Notes: generated from the sequence alone by a model not told the origin. A DNA stretch of 64,000 bases from DATFDN01 sp963767645 (GCA_963767645.1 CAVYEW010000005.1:75545-139544); one strand, 5' to 3'; shown: positions 25,545-35,298, numbered from the stretch's first letter. Program-made: numbers and translations.

Positions 25545-26934
25545 AGGGGCGCGCTGTGCGGCCGAGGCGTGGGCGTGGCGCGCGCCAGAAGCCTCGCCCG
25601 CGCCATGCAACGGGGCGCGCCACGGTTGCTGTCGCCCTGTTGTCGGCTTGCTGGCCTCGTTCCGCCGCATCCCAGATCAGGCGCGGGTCGAAGATGCGCG
25701 CCGCGACCATGGAAATCACAACCACGGCCAGGAACGCAGGTGAGCCGCCATGCACCTGGATATGTGCGATCTGGCCGAACTGCACCATCGGCGTGAACAC
25801 GATGACCGTGAACGGGTCGAGGTTCGACCAGCGCCCGACCGCGTGGACCACGCGAAACACGCGGGTCTTCAGACGCAGACGGCGCGTCGAGCGATGGCGG
25901 ACGGAATTCATCAGCCAGGTCAGCCCGACCAACTTGAACACGGGAATGCCGATGCTGGTGCCGAAGATCAGCACGCCGAGCGGCGCGTAGCCGTTGTCGA
26001 ACAGCAGCATGATGCCGGCGAAGATCGTGTGCGGATGCGGCACGCCGAACTCGTAGTAGGCGCTCATCGGAAAGTAGTTCGAGATCGGCAGCAGCGCCCA
26101 GCCGGCGATGACCAGCGCGCGGCAGTAGATCAGCGAGTGCGGCTTGCGCCGGCTCAGGCGTGCCCGGCAGCGCGGGCACCGCCCGCCGAGCAGCCGGGCC
26201 GGCAGGACCAGGTCGCATGATGTGCAGCCGATGCGGTCTGTTCCGGAATCGATCCGCGGCGCCGCGATCCGGCGCCAGACTGCCCGCTTGTCCAGACAGG
26301 CGCGGGTCAACATGGTCATGAAGCCGGCGCCGAGCAGGCATAAGCCGCCGATATCGATCCGCACCGGGATCAACGCCTCCACGCGCCCCCAGCCGATGGT
26401 CGCGCCCAGAAGCATCACGTCCGCCATCGCCCACGCATCGAGCGTGTCCGCGTAGCGGAACGCCGGCCCCATCCAGGGGTGATGGCGGCCGAACTTGATC
26501 TCGGTGAGCACGAGGGTCAGCAGCCCGAAGCGCACGAAGGGAAGGAAGATGCCCTCGAGCGCGCAGACCAGGGCCATCAGTGGCCAGCCTTGGCCCCAGA
26601 CGGTTTGCACGCCCGAAAACAGATGAATGCTGGAGACCAGCCCAGCAGGCGCGCGGACCGTCAGCAGAGTCCACATATTGGCCGGCAGCAGCAGCAGGAA
26701 GGTCGTCATCGCGCAGGCGAGCGCGCCCCTCACGCTGCGCCCCGTCGTGCGCTCCAGCACGTCGCCGCAGCGCGTGCAGGTGATCCGGCCCCGGTCGGGC
26801 GGGGGCGGCATGGTCTGGATGGTGGCGCAGTGCGGACATGCGATGATGGGCGCCGGCAACCCAAGAGCCTCCGTCGTAACGATACGCTGAATGCTAAGCG
26901 CCTCACCTTGCCTCCCGTTCGCCGATGCCGCCAA
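25543..26934 (-). CDS. Paraquat-inducible protein A family (PqiA/LetA)
   Basis: A 463 aa inner-membrane protein with two similar halves, each opening with a zinc ribbon: CPHCATIQ with CTRCGDVLE near residue 34, and CTSCDLVLPARLLGGRCPRC near 240, followed by four transmembrane segments each (YFPMSAYYEFGVPHPH and GTSIGIPVFKLVGLTW). This duplicated PqiA architecture acts with MCE proteins in envelope lipid transport in other bacteria. No pqiB-type MCE gene is adjacent here. Confidence 0.92.
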   Translation of the reverse strand: MAASANGRQGEALSIQRIVTTEALGLPAPIIACPHCATIQTMPPPPDRGRITCTRCGDVLERTTGRSVRGALACAMTTFLLLLPANMWTLLTVRAPAGLVSSIHLFSGVQTVWGQGWPLMALVCALEGIFLPFVRFGLLTLVLTEIKFGRHHPWMGPAFRYADTLDAWAMADVMLLGATIGWGRVEALIPVRIDIGGLCLLGAGFMTMLTRACLDKRAVWRRIAAPRIDSGTDRIGCTSCDLVLPARLLGGRCPRCRARLSRRKPHSLIYCRALVIAGWALLPISNYFPMSAYYEFGVPHPHTIFAGIMLLFDNGYAPLGVLIFGTSIGIPVFKLVGLTWLMNSVRHRSTRRLRLKTRVFRVVHAVGRWSNLDPFTVIVFTPMVQFGQIAHIQVHGGSPAFLAVVVISMVAARIFDPRLIWDAAERGQQADNRATATVARPVAWRGRGFWRAPRPRLGRTARP

Positions 26935-26960
26935 ATGCGCGCCGCAACGGGGAGGCCGCG

Positions 26961-27734
26961 ATGGGGCAGGTTGACGGCAAGGCGGCAGTCGTCACGGGCG
27001 GGGCATCGGGGATCGGAGCGGCCTGTGCCCGGACCTTGGCGCGCGAGGGCGCCCGGGTGCTGATCACCGATCTCGACCCGGCCGGCGAGGGACTGGCCGC
27101 CGAGATCGACGGATTGTTCCTGCGCCACGACGTGACCGACGAAGCCGGGTGGCCAGCAGTGATCCAGTTGGCGGAGGAGCAGTTCGGCGGGCTGCACGTG
27201 CTGGTCGCCAATGCCGGCATCGGCATCATGGGGACGATCGTGGAGATGAGCCTCGCCGACTGGCGCCGGCAGATGGCGGTCAACGTGGACGGGGTGTTCC
27301 TGTCGGTGAAGCACGCGATTCCCGCCATGGCGCGTGCCGGAGGCGGGTCCATCGTCATCATGTCCTCGGTGGCCGGGCTGCGCGGCTCGGCGGGGCTCGC
27401 CGGCTACAGCGCCACCAAGGGCGCCGTGCGGCTGTTCGCCAAATCGGCGGCGCTGGAATGCGCGCAGGCGAACAACCGCGTGCGGGTGAACTCGGTGCAT
27501 CCCGGCGTGATCGACACGCCGATCTGGGACAAGCTGCCGGCGAGCAGCAACGCCAGGTTCGATCCCAACGCGATCGCCGCGGAACAGGTGCCGATCGGCG
27601 AGGCGGGCCAGCCGGAGGACATCGCCAACGGCGTGCTGTACCTCGCCTCCGACGCCGCCCGCCACGTGACCGGCTCGGAGCTCGTCATCGACGGCGGCAT
27701 GACCGCCGGCCGCGTGCGCCGCTTCGCACCCTGA
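26961..27734 (+). CDS. Short-chain dehydrogenase/reductase
   Basis: A 257 aa classical SDR. It has the cofactor motif TGGASGIGAACARTLA, LVANAGIGIMG, the catalytic Ser in IVIMSSVAGLRGSAG and YSATKGAVR for Tyr and Lys, with a C-terminal HVTGSELVIDGGMTAG. An ATG at 26961 with GGGGAGG upstream is the start. An ABM monooxygenase gene follows 17 nt later and is probably in the same transcript. The substrate is unknown. Confidence 0.93.
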   Translation: MGQVDGKAAVVTGGASGIGAACARTLAREGARVLITDLDPAGEGLAAEIDGLFLRHDVTDEAGWPAVIQLAEEQFGGLHVLVANAGIGIMGTIVEMSLADWRRQMAVNVDGVFLSVKHAIPAMARAGGGSIVIMSSVAGLRGSAGLAGYSATKGAVRLFAKSAALECAQANNRVRVNSVHPGVIDTPIWDKLPASSNARFDPNAIAAEQVPIGEAGQPEDIANGVLYLASDAARHVTGSELVIDGGMTAGRVRRFAP

Positions 27735-27751
27735 ACATCGAGGAGGAAACC

Positions 27752-28063
27752 ATGATCCACGTCGTCGCCATCATCACCGCCAAGCCAGGCCAGCGCGATG
27801 CCGTGCTGGAGGCGTTCCGGGCCAACATGCCGGCCGTCCATGCCGAGCAGGGCTGCATCGAATACGGACCGGCCGTGGACGCCGAGGGCATGGGCGGCTT
27901 CCAGACGAAGTTCGGCCCGGATACCTTCGTGGTCCTGGAGAAATGGGAGAGCCCCGAAGCCCTGGCCGCGCATGCGCGGGCGCCGCACATGCAGGCCTAC
28001 GGGGCCAAGACCAAGGACATGCTGGCGAGCCGGGTCATCCACGTCCTTTCGCCCGTCACCTGA
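27752..28063 (+). CDS. Antibiotic biosynthesis monooxygenase (ABM) domain protein
   Basis: A 103 aa ferredoxin-like ABM/YgiN-type protein. It starts MIHVVAIITAKPGQRDAV and contains the family stretch AEQGCIEYGPAVDAEG and FVVLEKWESPEALAAHA. AGGAGG lies 9 nt before the ATG. Such small proteins are quinol or aromatic monooxygenases, or degradation partners, and the SDR upstream may act on the same substrate. Confidence 0.9.
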   Translation: MIHVVAIITAKPGQRDAVLEAFRANMPAVHAEQGCIEYGPAVDAEGMGGFQTKFGPDTFVVLEKWESPEALAAHARAPHMQAYGAKTKDMLASRVIHVLSPVT

Positions 28064-28072
28064 CCCCTGCGG

Positions 28073-29467
28073 TCAGTGGATCGGCGGACGCTTGGTGTCC
28101 AGCCCGGCCGCGCGCTCATAAGCGGCGGCCGTGCGGTACACCCGCGCGTCGTCGAAATACCGGCCGATGAACTGCACCGAGAGCGGTAGCCCGTCGCGCG
28201 ACAGCCCGGCCATCATGGCCAGCGCCGGATGGCCGGTGACGTTGAACGGCGCGCGCGCCTGGCGCGGGTAGGTGCGGCCCGTCTCCGCCGCGTCGTCGAG
28301 GCGGCTCGGCGGGTCCATGGAGCTGGCACAGAGCAACACGTCCGCGTCGCGCAGCACGTCCTCAACAGCCGCAATCATCTGCGCGCGACGGCGCTGGGCG
28401 CCGACATAGCTAGCTGCCGAGATGAAGGCACCCGGCAGCAGGCGTTGGCGCGACAGCTGTCCATAGTCGCCGGGGCGCTCGCGCAGCCAAGGAGCATGAA
28501 TCGCGTAAGCCTCGCTGGCCAGGATCACGCGGTTGACCGCGGCGAACTCGTTGAGGTTCGGTAGGGAGACGGCGCGCACCTCCGCGCCCTCGCTGGCGAG
28601 GAGCCGAGCGACCTCCTCCAATGCCGCCGCGACCTCGGGATGCGCCGGGATGTCCTGCTCGTGGAAGCGACGCACGAAACCGATGCGCAGACCCCGTGCG
28701 CCGCGATCGATCTCACGCCCGAAATCGCGCGCCCGGCTCGGCGCGCTGGCGGGATCGGCGGCATCGTACCCGGCGATCGCATCCAGCAGCAGGGCGTTAT
28801 CGGCAACGCCGCGCGTCATCGGCCCGACGTGATCGAGCGTGTAGGACAGCGGAAAGACGCCGCGCCGCGACACCAGCCCGTAGGTCGGCTTCAGCCCGAC
28901 GATGCCGCAGCAGCTGGCCGGGTTGCGCACCGATCCGCCGGTATCGGTGCCGAGCGCCAGCGGGAACAGACCCGCCGCGACGCCCGCACCAGACCCCGAG
29001 GAGGATCCGCCCGGATGATGCGCCGGATTCCACGGATTGCGCGCCGGCGGGAACGGCAGATCAAAGCTTGGGCCGCCAATGGCGAATTCATGCGTGGACA
29101 GCTTGCCCAGCACGATCGCGCCTGCGCCGCGCAGCCTTGAGACGACGTGCGCGTCGGCGCGGGCGATGTTGTCCAGCAGGATTTTGGAATGGCACGTGGT
29201 CGGCACCCCGGCCACGTCGATGATATCCTTGATGGCGACAGGCACGCCGTGCAGCTTGCCGCGGATATGTCCGGCGGCGATCTCGCGCTCGGCGAGCCGC
29301 GCCGCATCCAGCGCCGCCTCCGGGTCGACACGGATGAAGGCGTGCAGGGTCGGATCAAGCTGCTCGATGCGTGCGAGCAGCGCCTGGGTCAGTTCGACCG
29401 GGGAGAGCTGGCGACGGGCGATGGCACGCCCCGCCTCGGCGGCGGTGAGCCAGTGCAGCTCGGTCAC
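28073..29467 (-). CDS. Amidase (amidase signature family)
   Basis: A 464 aa AS-family amidase. The catalytic Lys is in PVAIKDIIDVAGV, the cis-Ser in HHPGGSSSGSGAGVAAG and the nucleophile in LGTDTGGSVRNPAS. The start is GTG at 29467, which overlaps the upstream gene's TGA as GTGA, giving translational coupling with the DUF4089 protein. The pair is the typical small-subunit plus amidase unit. The amide substrate is not known. Confidence 0.93.
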   Translation of the reverse strand: MTELHWLTAAEAGRAIARRQLSPVELTQALLARIEQLDPTLHAFIRVDPEAALDAARLAEREIAAGHIRGKLHGVPVAIKDIIDVAGVPTTCHSKILLDNIARADAHVVSRLRGAGAIVLGKLSTHEFAIGGPSFDLPFPPARNPWNPAHHPGGSSSGSGAGVAAGLFPLALGTDTGGSVRNPASCCGIVGLKPTYGLVSRRGVFPLSYTLDHVGPMTRGVADNALLLDAIAGYDAADPASAPSRARDFGREIDRGARGLRIGFVRRFHEQDIPAHPEVAAALEEVARLLASEGAEVRAVSLPNLNEFAAVNRVILASEAYAIHAPWLRERPGDYGQLSRQRLLPGAFISAASYVGAQRRRAQMIAAVEDVLRDADVLLCASSMDPPSRLDDAAETGRTYPRQARAPFNVTGHPALAMMAGLSRDGLPLSVQFIGRYFDDARVYRTAAAYERAAGLDTKRPPIH

Positions 29468-29646
29468 GGCGCGGCACCTGCCCGCATCGGCGGCCATGGC
29501 TCGGCAGCGGGATCGGCCGGGTACCGGATCGCGGCCGCAGTGTTGACCGCCTGCTCGATAGCGGCAGCTATGTCTGCGGGAAATTCGTTCAGCGCCTTCT
29601 CAAGTCCAGCCGCCTTGGCGAGAGCGGCAATCAGATCCTCGTCCAT
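29464..29646 (-). CDS. DUF4089 protein, amidase partner (AtzG-like)
   Basis: A 60 aa acidic helical protein starting MDEDLIAALAKAAGLEKA, matching the DUF4089/AtzG-type family that behaves like a GatC-type partner of amidases. A GGGAGG ribosome binding site precedes the ATG at 29646. The stop overlaps the amidase start by 4 nt. Known relatives form a complex with the amidase. Confidence 0.8.
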   Translation of the reverse strand: MDEDLIAALAKAAGLEKALNEFPADIAAAIEQAVNTAAAIRYPADPAAEPWPPMRAGAAP

Positions 29647-29886
29647 GACGAACCTCCCGAACGGAGAGGATGCGGCAATGACGCGGCGTTGGGAAGGGCG
29701 AGCGGGACAGTTCCAGGGCGATTCTCCGGCGCGGTGTGGGTCTCGTCTCCTTTCGTCAAGGATTTGCGCATCGGATGCAATCAGCTTTCACTGCTCTCCC
29801 GCGAGCCCTCCATAACAACGCGTTGGTGCCCTCGTCCGTTTATTGCCGGAAGGGGCTAGAACCCCGGATGCGTTGACGGCGCACGC
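29647..29886. other. Intergenic, upstream of amidase operon
   Basis: Likely holds the promoter of the minus-strand DUF4089/amidase unit. I see no ORF, tRNA or strong terminator. The stretch is moderately AT-richer than coding DNA nearby. Confidence 0.3.
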
Positions 29887-30050
29887 TTGTTGTCCTTGCC
29901 CATCATGCTCGCCATTCCCGCCAAGAACGCGGCTGAGGAGATCGCTGACTGCCTGCGCGCGCTGTCGGCTCAACAGGGCGCGCAGGTGGATGGAGTGGTC
30001 ATCTGCCGTGGACGGCATGACCGCATTGGTCAGGACAGCGGAATTAGTAG
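29887..30050 (+). pseudogene. Remnant of a family 2 glycosyltransferase N-terminus
   Basis: In one frame SLPIMLAIPAKNAAEEIADC and LRALSAQQGAQVDGVVI resemble the N-terminal start of GT2 enzymes (IPxxNEx...DxxLxxL). The frame then changes at about 30000 to VDGMTALVRTAELVGKLLGG, as if the NNCTDDT-like stretch was deleted. It ends at the neighbouring gene's stop codon. I call it a broken 5' fragment. Confidence 0.4.
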
Positions 30051-31243
30051 GAAAGCTGCTCGGTGGATACCGGCACCCAGCGCCCGTTATGTACAACGGT
30101 CAGGAACGAGGCGGTCTCCGCATGGTGCTGGTTCGGCCCCAGGCTGAGCTTGGTGCCGAAGATATCGGTGTAGTCGTGAATGCTTTCCATCGCGGTGATG
30201 AAGCTGTCCGTGGTCAGGTCCTTGCCCGCCCGCTGCAACGCCAGGATCACCATCTGGGCCGCGGTGTAGCCCACCTCGCCATGGAAGTTCGGGTCGATGC
30301 CATAGCGCTGCTTGAAGGTCTTCGCGAATTGCTGCACGGCCGGGCGCGGGTCGTCGGGATAGGCGTAGATCGCCGGGGTCATGCAAAACATGCCTTCGGT
30401 CGCGCCGCCGGGCAGCGAGGCAACGGCAGTGTCGTAGGACGCGAACTGCCCGACCAGATCGGGGTTCCAGCCGATCTTGCGGATCGTCGAGGCGATGATG
30501 TTCGTGTCGCGCACGATCGTTCCCAGCCCGACCCAGTCGCATCCCGCGTCGCGCAGCTTCTGCACCGCGGCGTTGAACTCGACATCGGTGGACTTGTGCG
30601 CGGTGGTGGCCACGACCGGCACGTTCAGCGCCTTCGCCTCGGCAGTGATGCCTGCCAGCACGTCGCGGCCGAAATCTGAATCCTGATACATCGCGCAGAG
30701 CTTGCTGCGATGGCGCTGCTCGACGAAGTATTTCACCGCCGAGCGCATCTGATCGTAGTACGAGGCGAATTGTCCGAACTTCAGCCGGTTGAATGGCTCA
30801 TACATGGACCGCGCCGCGGTCAGCGGGAACACGTTCGGCACGCCCTTGGCGAACTGCATCGGCATCTCGGCGTCGTTCATCGGTGTGCCGCCGTCGTCCT
30901 GCGCGATGAAGATGCGGTCCTGGTTGAGCAGCTTGTTCATGGCCTGCACGGCGCGGGGAACGGTGTACTGGGTGTCCTCGACGACGTAGCGGATCTTGCG
31001 GCCGTTGATCCCGCCCTTGGCGTTCACCTCGTCGAATGCCATGCGGATGGCGTCGGAGTTGTTCACGCCCTGGATCGCGGTCACGCCCGAAAGGTCGGTG
31101 GTGGTGCCGATGACGATCTCCGTGTCGGTGACGCCCTGGGTCGGGCCTGCCGCGACGGCGGAGCCGGCAAGCGTGGCGAGTCCCGCGACGGCGAGCAGGC
31201 CGGGCAGGCGGAGCGGTGCGGCGAGCAGGCGGCGGACGGTCAT
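30044..31243 (-). CDS. Branched-chain amino acid-type ABC substrate-binding protein
   Basis: A 399 aa periplasmic type I binding protein. A signal peptide ends in AGSAVA, followed by GVTDTEIVIGTTTDLSGVTA, the family's opening motif, then DEVNAKGGINGRKIRYVVED. GGGAGG precedes the ATG at 31243. No permease or ATPase genes are near, so it is an orphan SBP of the LivJ/Leu-type, common in catabolic regions of alphaproteobacteria. Confidence 0.9.
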   Translation of the reverse strand: MTVRRLLAAPLRLPGLLAVAGLATLAGSAVAAGPTQGVTDTEIVIGTTTDLSGVTAIQGVNNSDAIRMAFDEVNAKGGINGRKIRYVVEDTQYTVPRAVQAMNKLLNQDRIFIAQDDGGTPMNDAEMPMQFAKGVPNVFPLTAARSMYEPFNRLKFGQFASYYDQMRSAVKYFVEQRHRSKLCAMYQDSDFGRDVLAGITAEAKALNVPVVATTAHKSTDVEFNAAVQKLRDAGCDWVGLGTIVRDTNIIASTIRKIGWNPDLVGQFASYDTAVASLPGGATEGMFCMTPAIYAYPDDPRPAVQQFAKTFKQRYGIDPNFHGEVGYTAAQMVILALQRAGKDLTTDSFITAMESIHDYTDIFGTKLSLGPNQHHAETASFLTVVHNGRWVPVSTEQLSY

Positions 31244-31362
31244 GAGGCCTCCCAAGGCGGGCGCGACTGCCCGCGGTTCGTTGCGGCGACAGCCTACGTC
31301 GCGCGCATGGCGCGCGACAAGCGAGGGGGACGCGAGCCGGCCGGTCCGGCTATACAGGGCCG

Positions 31363-32380
31363 ATGACCCGCGACCCGCTCGGCCACTACGCCCGGCTCGG
31401 GGTGGCGCCGGAGGCGACCCCGGAGGAGCTGAAGGCGGCCTTCCACGCCCAGGCCCGTCGGCTGCATCCGGACGTGCCCGGCACCGGCGACGCGGCCGCC
31501 TTCATGCAGCTCAAGGAAGCCTATGATCTTCTGTCGAACCCGCTGCGCCGGGCCGCCTACCATCGTGCAAGCGTCTCCTCGCTGCCCCAGACTCCGCCCC
31601 CGCCGCTCTCGCCCGATCCATCACGCCGGGGCGCATGGCTCGCCGCGATCGGGGCGGGCGGGATCGCCGTGGCCATCACCCTTGTCGTGACGCTTCATTC
31701 CGGAAAGCCAAAGCCGAGCCCGGCGGCTATTGCCAAGGCGGCCGACAACCCCGCCCCGAGCACTCCGACGATCCCGATCATCTCGCCGGCATCGCTCGCC
31801 GGCACGCCCGACCATTACGTGCTCCCCGGCTCCGGGCCGGCGACCCTTTGGCGGGGCGACGCCGCCGGGCACGCGCTCACCCGGGCAGGCGGTTTGCCGG
31901 CCTACGCGCCCGTCCACGTGCCCGCCCTGCCCGCGCCGGAGGGACTGATGCCTGTCGCCCTTGCCGGCGACGCTGTCGGTTACGTCGATGCGGCCCGCCT
32001 GATGCCGGGCGATGCGTTCGCCGCCAGGCAGGAGGCCTGCGCCGACAACTCCGGCGCTCCGCCTGCGAACGGCGAGGTGCTCGCCGGAGGCGGCGGGGGC
32101 GATGCGCGCGCCACGCTCGCGAATGCCTCGACCAGCCCGGCCGTGGTGACGTTGATCGACGGCGCCGGGCATGGCTTCCTCCGCATCTACCTCGCCCCGC
32201 GCGGCGCGGCGCGGCTTGCCGGATTGCCGCCGGGGCCGTGGACGGCGGAAATCGCTTTCGGCGAGTTATGGAGCCGGGCCTGCTCGGCGTTCGTGGCGGG
32301 CAGCCGCGTGCTGCACCCCACCACGCAGCTGCAGCCGGGCGGAGTACCTGGCGATCGGCCCGCAGGCGCCGAACGGGTGA
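31363..32380 (+). pseudogene. J-domain membrane protein, frameshifted near the 3' end
   Basis: The N-terminal J domain (residues about 7-65) has YARLGVAPEATPEELKAAF and the HPD motif in RRLHPDVPG. A transmembrane helix at about 88-108 is followed by a periplasmic C-terminal domain with no family that I recognise (Ala/Pro rich, VGYVDAARLMPGDAF). The frame shifts at about 32340: the sensible end is EYLAIGPQAPNG with TGA at 32378-32380, 19 nt before the hydrolase start, whereas the plain frame runs on to 32634 through the next gene. Confidence 0.7.
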
Positions 32381-32399
32381 AGCCAATCGGGAGGAGACT

Positions 32400-33281
32400 A
32401 TGCCACACGCCACCGCCGATGACGGCATCCGCCTCTATTTCGAGGAGACCGGGGCCGGGACGCCGATCATCTTCGTCCATGAATATGCCGGCGACTTGCG
32501 CAGCTGGGAGCCGCAGCTCCGCCATTTCGGGCAACGCTACCGCGCCGTGGCGTTCAACGCGCGGGGCTATCCGCCTTCCGACGTTCCCAAGGAGGTTGCC
32601 CGCTATTCTCAGGCGCGGGCGGCCGACGACATAAGGGCGGTGCTCGCCCATCTGGGGCTCGACCGGGCGCATGTCGTCGGCTTGTCGATGGGCGGCTTCG
32701 CCACGCTGCATTTCGGCTTCCGCCACGCCGCGCGCGCCCGCTCATTGACCGTTGCGGGCTGCGGTTACGGTGCCGAGCCCGACCAGCGCGCCCGCTTCCG
32801 CGCGGAGGCCGAGGCGGTCGCCGATTTCATCCGCAACAACGGCATGACGGCGTTCGCCGAGAAATATGCCTACGGCCCGACCCGTGTGCAGTTCGAGAAC
32901 AAGGACCCGCGCGGCTTCGCCGGGTTCAAGCGGATGCTGGCCGAGCATGACGCGCTCGGCGCGATCAACACGCAGCTCGGCGTGCAGCGCGAGCGGCCCT
33001 CGCTCTATGACCTGGTGGACGAGATGCGCCGCCTGTCCGTGCCGACCTTGATCCTGACCGGCGACGAGGACTGGCCCTGCCTCACTCCCGCGATCTTGCT
33101 GAAGCGCGAGATCGCCTCGGCGGCGCTCGCGGTGATGCCGAATTGCGGTCACGGGATCAACACCGAAAACCCGGACGAGTTCAACCGCATCGTCGGCGCG
33201 TTCCTGGCGCAGGTCGATGCCGGGCGTTGGCCGACACGCGACCCGCGCGCGGTGACGGCGTCGATCACCGGGATCAAGTAG
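32400..33281 (+). CDS. Alpha/beta hydrolase
   Basis: A 293 aa hydrolase. It has the oxyanion region PIIFVHEYAGDLRSWEPQ, the nucleophile elbow VVGLSMGGFATLH (Ser), the acid in LTGDEDWPCL and the His in NCGHGINTENPDEF. The start ATG at 32400 has GGGAGGAGA upstream. Substrate unknown. It follows the J-domain gene by 19 nt when that gene's true stop is used. Confidence 0.9.
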   Translation: MPHATADDGIRLYFEETGAGTPIIFVHEYAGDLRSWEPQLRHFGQRYRAVAFNARGYPPSDVPKEVARYSQARAADDIRAVLAHLGLDRAHVVGLSMGGFATLHFGFRHAARARSLTVAGCGYGAEPDQRARFRAEAEAVADFIRNNGMTAFAEKYAYGPTRVQFENKDPRGFAGFKRMLAEHDALGAINTQLGVQRERPSLYDLVDEMRRLSVPTLILTGDEDWPCLTPAILLKREIASAALAVMPNCGHGINTENPDEFNRIVGAFLAQVDAGRWPTRDPRAVTASITGIK

Positions 33282-33336
33282 TCGGCGGGCGTCGCAGCAG
33301 GGGGCCAATCTGATGCTCTGGCTTTCGTGAAAGCGC

Positions 33337-33810
33337 TCAGCATCGCTCGACACGGCACAGCAGACATCCCGGCTTCGCCGTATGGATGTTCACGAATGCC
33401 GTCCGCTGGTCGTCCAGGGCGCGGCGGAGCGCTTCGTCCATCTCGGTCCCGTTGCGAACCTGACCCAGCTCGTAGAGGCACATGTCATCGATGTCATAGG
33501 CGCGTACCGAGACCAGCGCTCCGCGCACAATCTCCGGGATGTCATTGATGCGGTCATAGCGCGGACAGGCGTGCGCATGAACGAAAATCGGGCTTGGCGT
33601 CCAATAAACTCCGCGCGGGCGCGGGAGGTTGTAGGAGCCGAGCAGAGCTGTATCGCCGTCGGCCGAGTAACCGAGGCAGTGCCGGCATGGGCATCGCGAG
33701 TCCGGACCAGGCTGGCGACGAAGGAGCTCGTTGTCGGCGTCGTCGCGCCCGGTGACACGGAAGCGATCGGCGACCCCGGTGGCGATCGGCAGGCAGCGGA
33801 AGGCAGTCAT
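33337..33810 (-). CDS. DUF1203 family protein
   Basis: A 157 aa protein starting MTAFRCLPIATGVADRF. It contains CPCRHCLGYSADGD and SPIFVHAHACPRYD, two Cys/His-rich motifs, then FVNIHTAKPGCLLCRVERC, which match the DUF1203 pattern. The conserved Cys and His residues suggest metal binding, but no function is established. Confidence 0.75.
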   Translation of the reverse strand: MTAFRCLPIATGVADRFRVTGRDDADNELLRRQPGPDSRCPCRHCLGYSADGDTALLGSYNLPRPRGVYWTPSPIFVHAHACPRYDRINDIPEIVRGALVSVRAYDIDDMCLYELGQVRNGTEMDEALRRALDDQRTAFVNIHTAKPGCLLCRVERC

Positions 33811-33903
33811 GGCGTGATCCTTTGGCGATAATGGGCAGACATAGCCCTTCGCCTCTCGCCATTCCTCCCGTTTCTTGCTCCGGCTTCCCTCGCACCGAGT
33901 CGA

Positions 33904-34062
33904 TCAGCTGCCGACCGGAGCCCGCTCGTTGAAGCGCGAACTCTCGATGAGGTCGATGATCACCGCGACCGCCGTCTGCCGTTCGAAGCCCGCCTTGCGC
34001 GCTTCTTCAAGCAGTGATTCCAGGCGTGGCATCATCCAGTCGTGCAGCGGTGTTTCGGACAT
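33904..34062 (-). CDS. Small conserved-looking protein, unknown
   Basis: A 52 aa protein starting MSETPLHDWMMPRLESLLEE, with GGAGACAG just before the ATG. It is helical, amphipathic and has no signal peptide. Its frame lies at the 3' end of a very long shadow frame on the minus strand, which is not itself real. I do not recognise a family, but the Shine-Dalgarno and codon use support a gene. Confidence 0.55.
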   Translation of the reverse strand: MSETPLHDWMMPRLESLLEEARKAGFERQTAVAVIIDLIESSRFNERAPVGS

Positions 34063-34203
34063 TCTGTCTCCGGGCGTGTAGTCGAGAAGACGGTAGTCGA
34101 GGCTCGGCTCTTGGTCGAAGCCCCGCCCAGGCTCGAACTCACGTCGGAACCATGTTAGCGTGTGTCGAACCAGGACACGATCCTGGCAAACCCGGGAGGA
34201 ACC

Positions 34204-35298
34204 ATGAACCGACGCGCTTTTCTGGCCGCCTCGGCGGGCGCCGCGGCGACCACTGCCACGCTGAACTTCGCTTCCGCCGCTACCGAGGGACCGTTTGGCG
34301 AAACCGGCGTCCCGCTGCCGGTGCCCCCCTACAATGAATTTCCGCTCGGTCCCTTGCCCGGCTCGCGCTATCCTGATCGGCACATCGAGGTTCTCGATAA
34401 ACGCTTCAAGGGCGTGGTCGGCACGGGCGCGGTCGAGCGGGTCGCGACCGGGATGCGCTGGTGCGAGGGACCGGCGTATTTCCGGGCTGGCCGATACCTG
34501 ATCTTCAGCGACATCCCGAACAACCGGATGATGCGCCTGCTTGAGGACGACAACCACCTGAGCGTCTTCCGCACGCCGTCGTTCAACTCCAACGGCAATA
34601 CCGTCGATCCGCAAGGCCGCCTCGTCACCTGCGAACACAGCGGACGGCGGGTTACGCGCACCGAGCTCGACGGCACGATCACCGTGATCGCCGACAGCTA
34701 CAATGGCAAGAAGCTGAATTCGCCAAACGACGTCGTCGTGGCGTCCAACGGCTCGATCTGGTTCAGCGATCCGAACTACGGGATCAAGGGCGACTACGAG
34801 GGCATCCAAGCGGAAGTCGAACAGGAGAAGCACAACGTGTTTCGCGTCGACGGCAAGACCGGGAAGCTCACGGTCGTCGTGGACGATTTCGTCCAGCCGA
34901 ACGGAATCACGTTCTCGCCCGACGAGAAGAAGCTCTATGTCATCGACAGCGGCATCACCGACGGAGGTCCGGCCAATATCCGCGTTTTTGATGTCGACAT
35001 CGATGCCGGCACGGTCAACAACGGCAGGGTCTTCGCCGAAGGCTTCGCGCCCGGGCTCACCGACGGCATGCGGTGCGACGTGGACGGAAATATCTGGTGC
35101 AGCATGGGTTGGGCCGATCCCAAGGAAGACGGCGTCCGCTGCTACAGCCCGGAGGGCCAGCTGCTCGGCAAGATTCACCTGCCCGAGACTGTCGCCAACC
35201 TGACCTTCGGGGGACTTCTCCGCAACCGCCTGTATGTCTGTGGCAGCACGTCGATCTACGCCGTGTACGTCAACACGCAGGGTGCGATGCACCCGTGA
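34204..35298 (+). CDS. SMP-30/gluconolactonase-like secreted enzyme
   Basis: A 364 aa protein with a twin-arginine signal (MNRRAFLAASAGAAATTATL) and a six-bladed beta-propeller. The metal site motifs are MRWCEGPAYF (Glu), KKLNSPNDVVVASNGSIWF (Asn, Asp) and FSPDEKKLYVIDSG (Asp). GGGAGG precedes the ATG. It probably opens a sugar or aromatic lactone in the periplasm. It stands just upstream of MmgE/PrpD and Ldh2-type genes, which fits a sugar-acid degradation set. Confidence 0.9.
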   Translation: MNRRAFLAASAGAAATTATLNFASAATEGPFGETGVPLPVPPYNEFPLGPLPGSRYPDRHIEVLDKRFKGVVGTGAVERVATGMRWCEGPAYFRAGRYLIFSDIPNNRMMRLLEDDNHLSVFRTPSFNSNGNTVDPQGRLVTCEHSGRRVTRTELDGTITVIADSYNGKKLNSPNDVVVASNGSIWFSDPNYGIKGDYEGIQAEVEQEKHNVFRVDGKTGKLTVVVDDFVQPNGITFSPDEKKLYVIDSGITDGGPANIRVFDVDIDAGTVNNGRVFAEGFAPGLTDGMRCDVDGNIWCSMGWADPKEDGVRCYSPEGQLLGKIHLPETVANLTFGGLLRNRLYVCGSTSIYAVYVNTQGAMHP

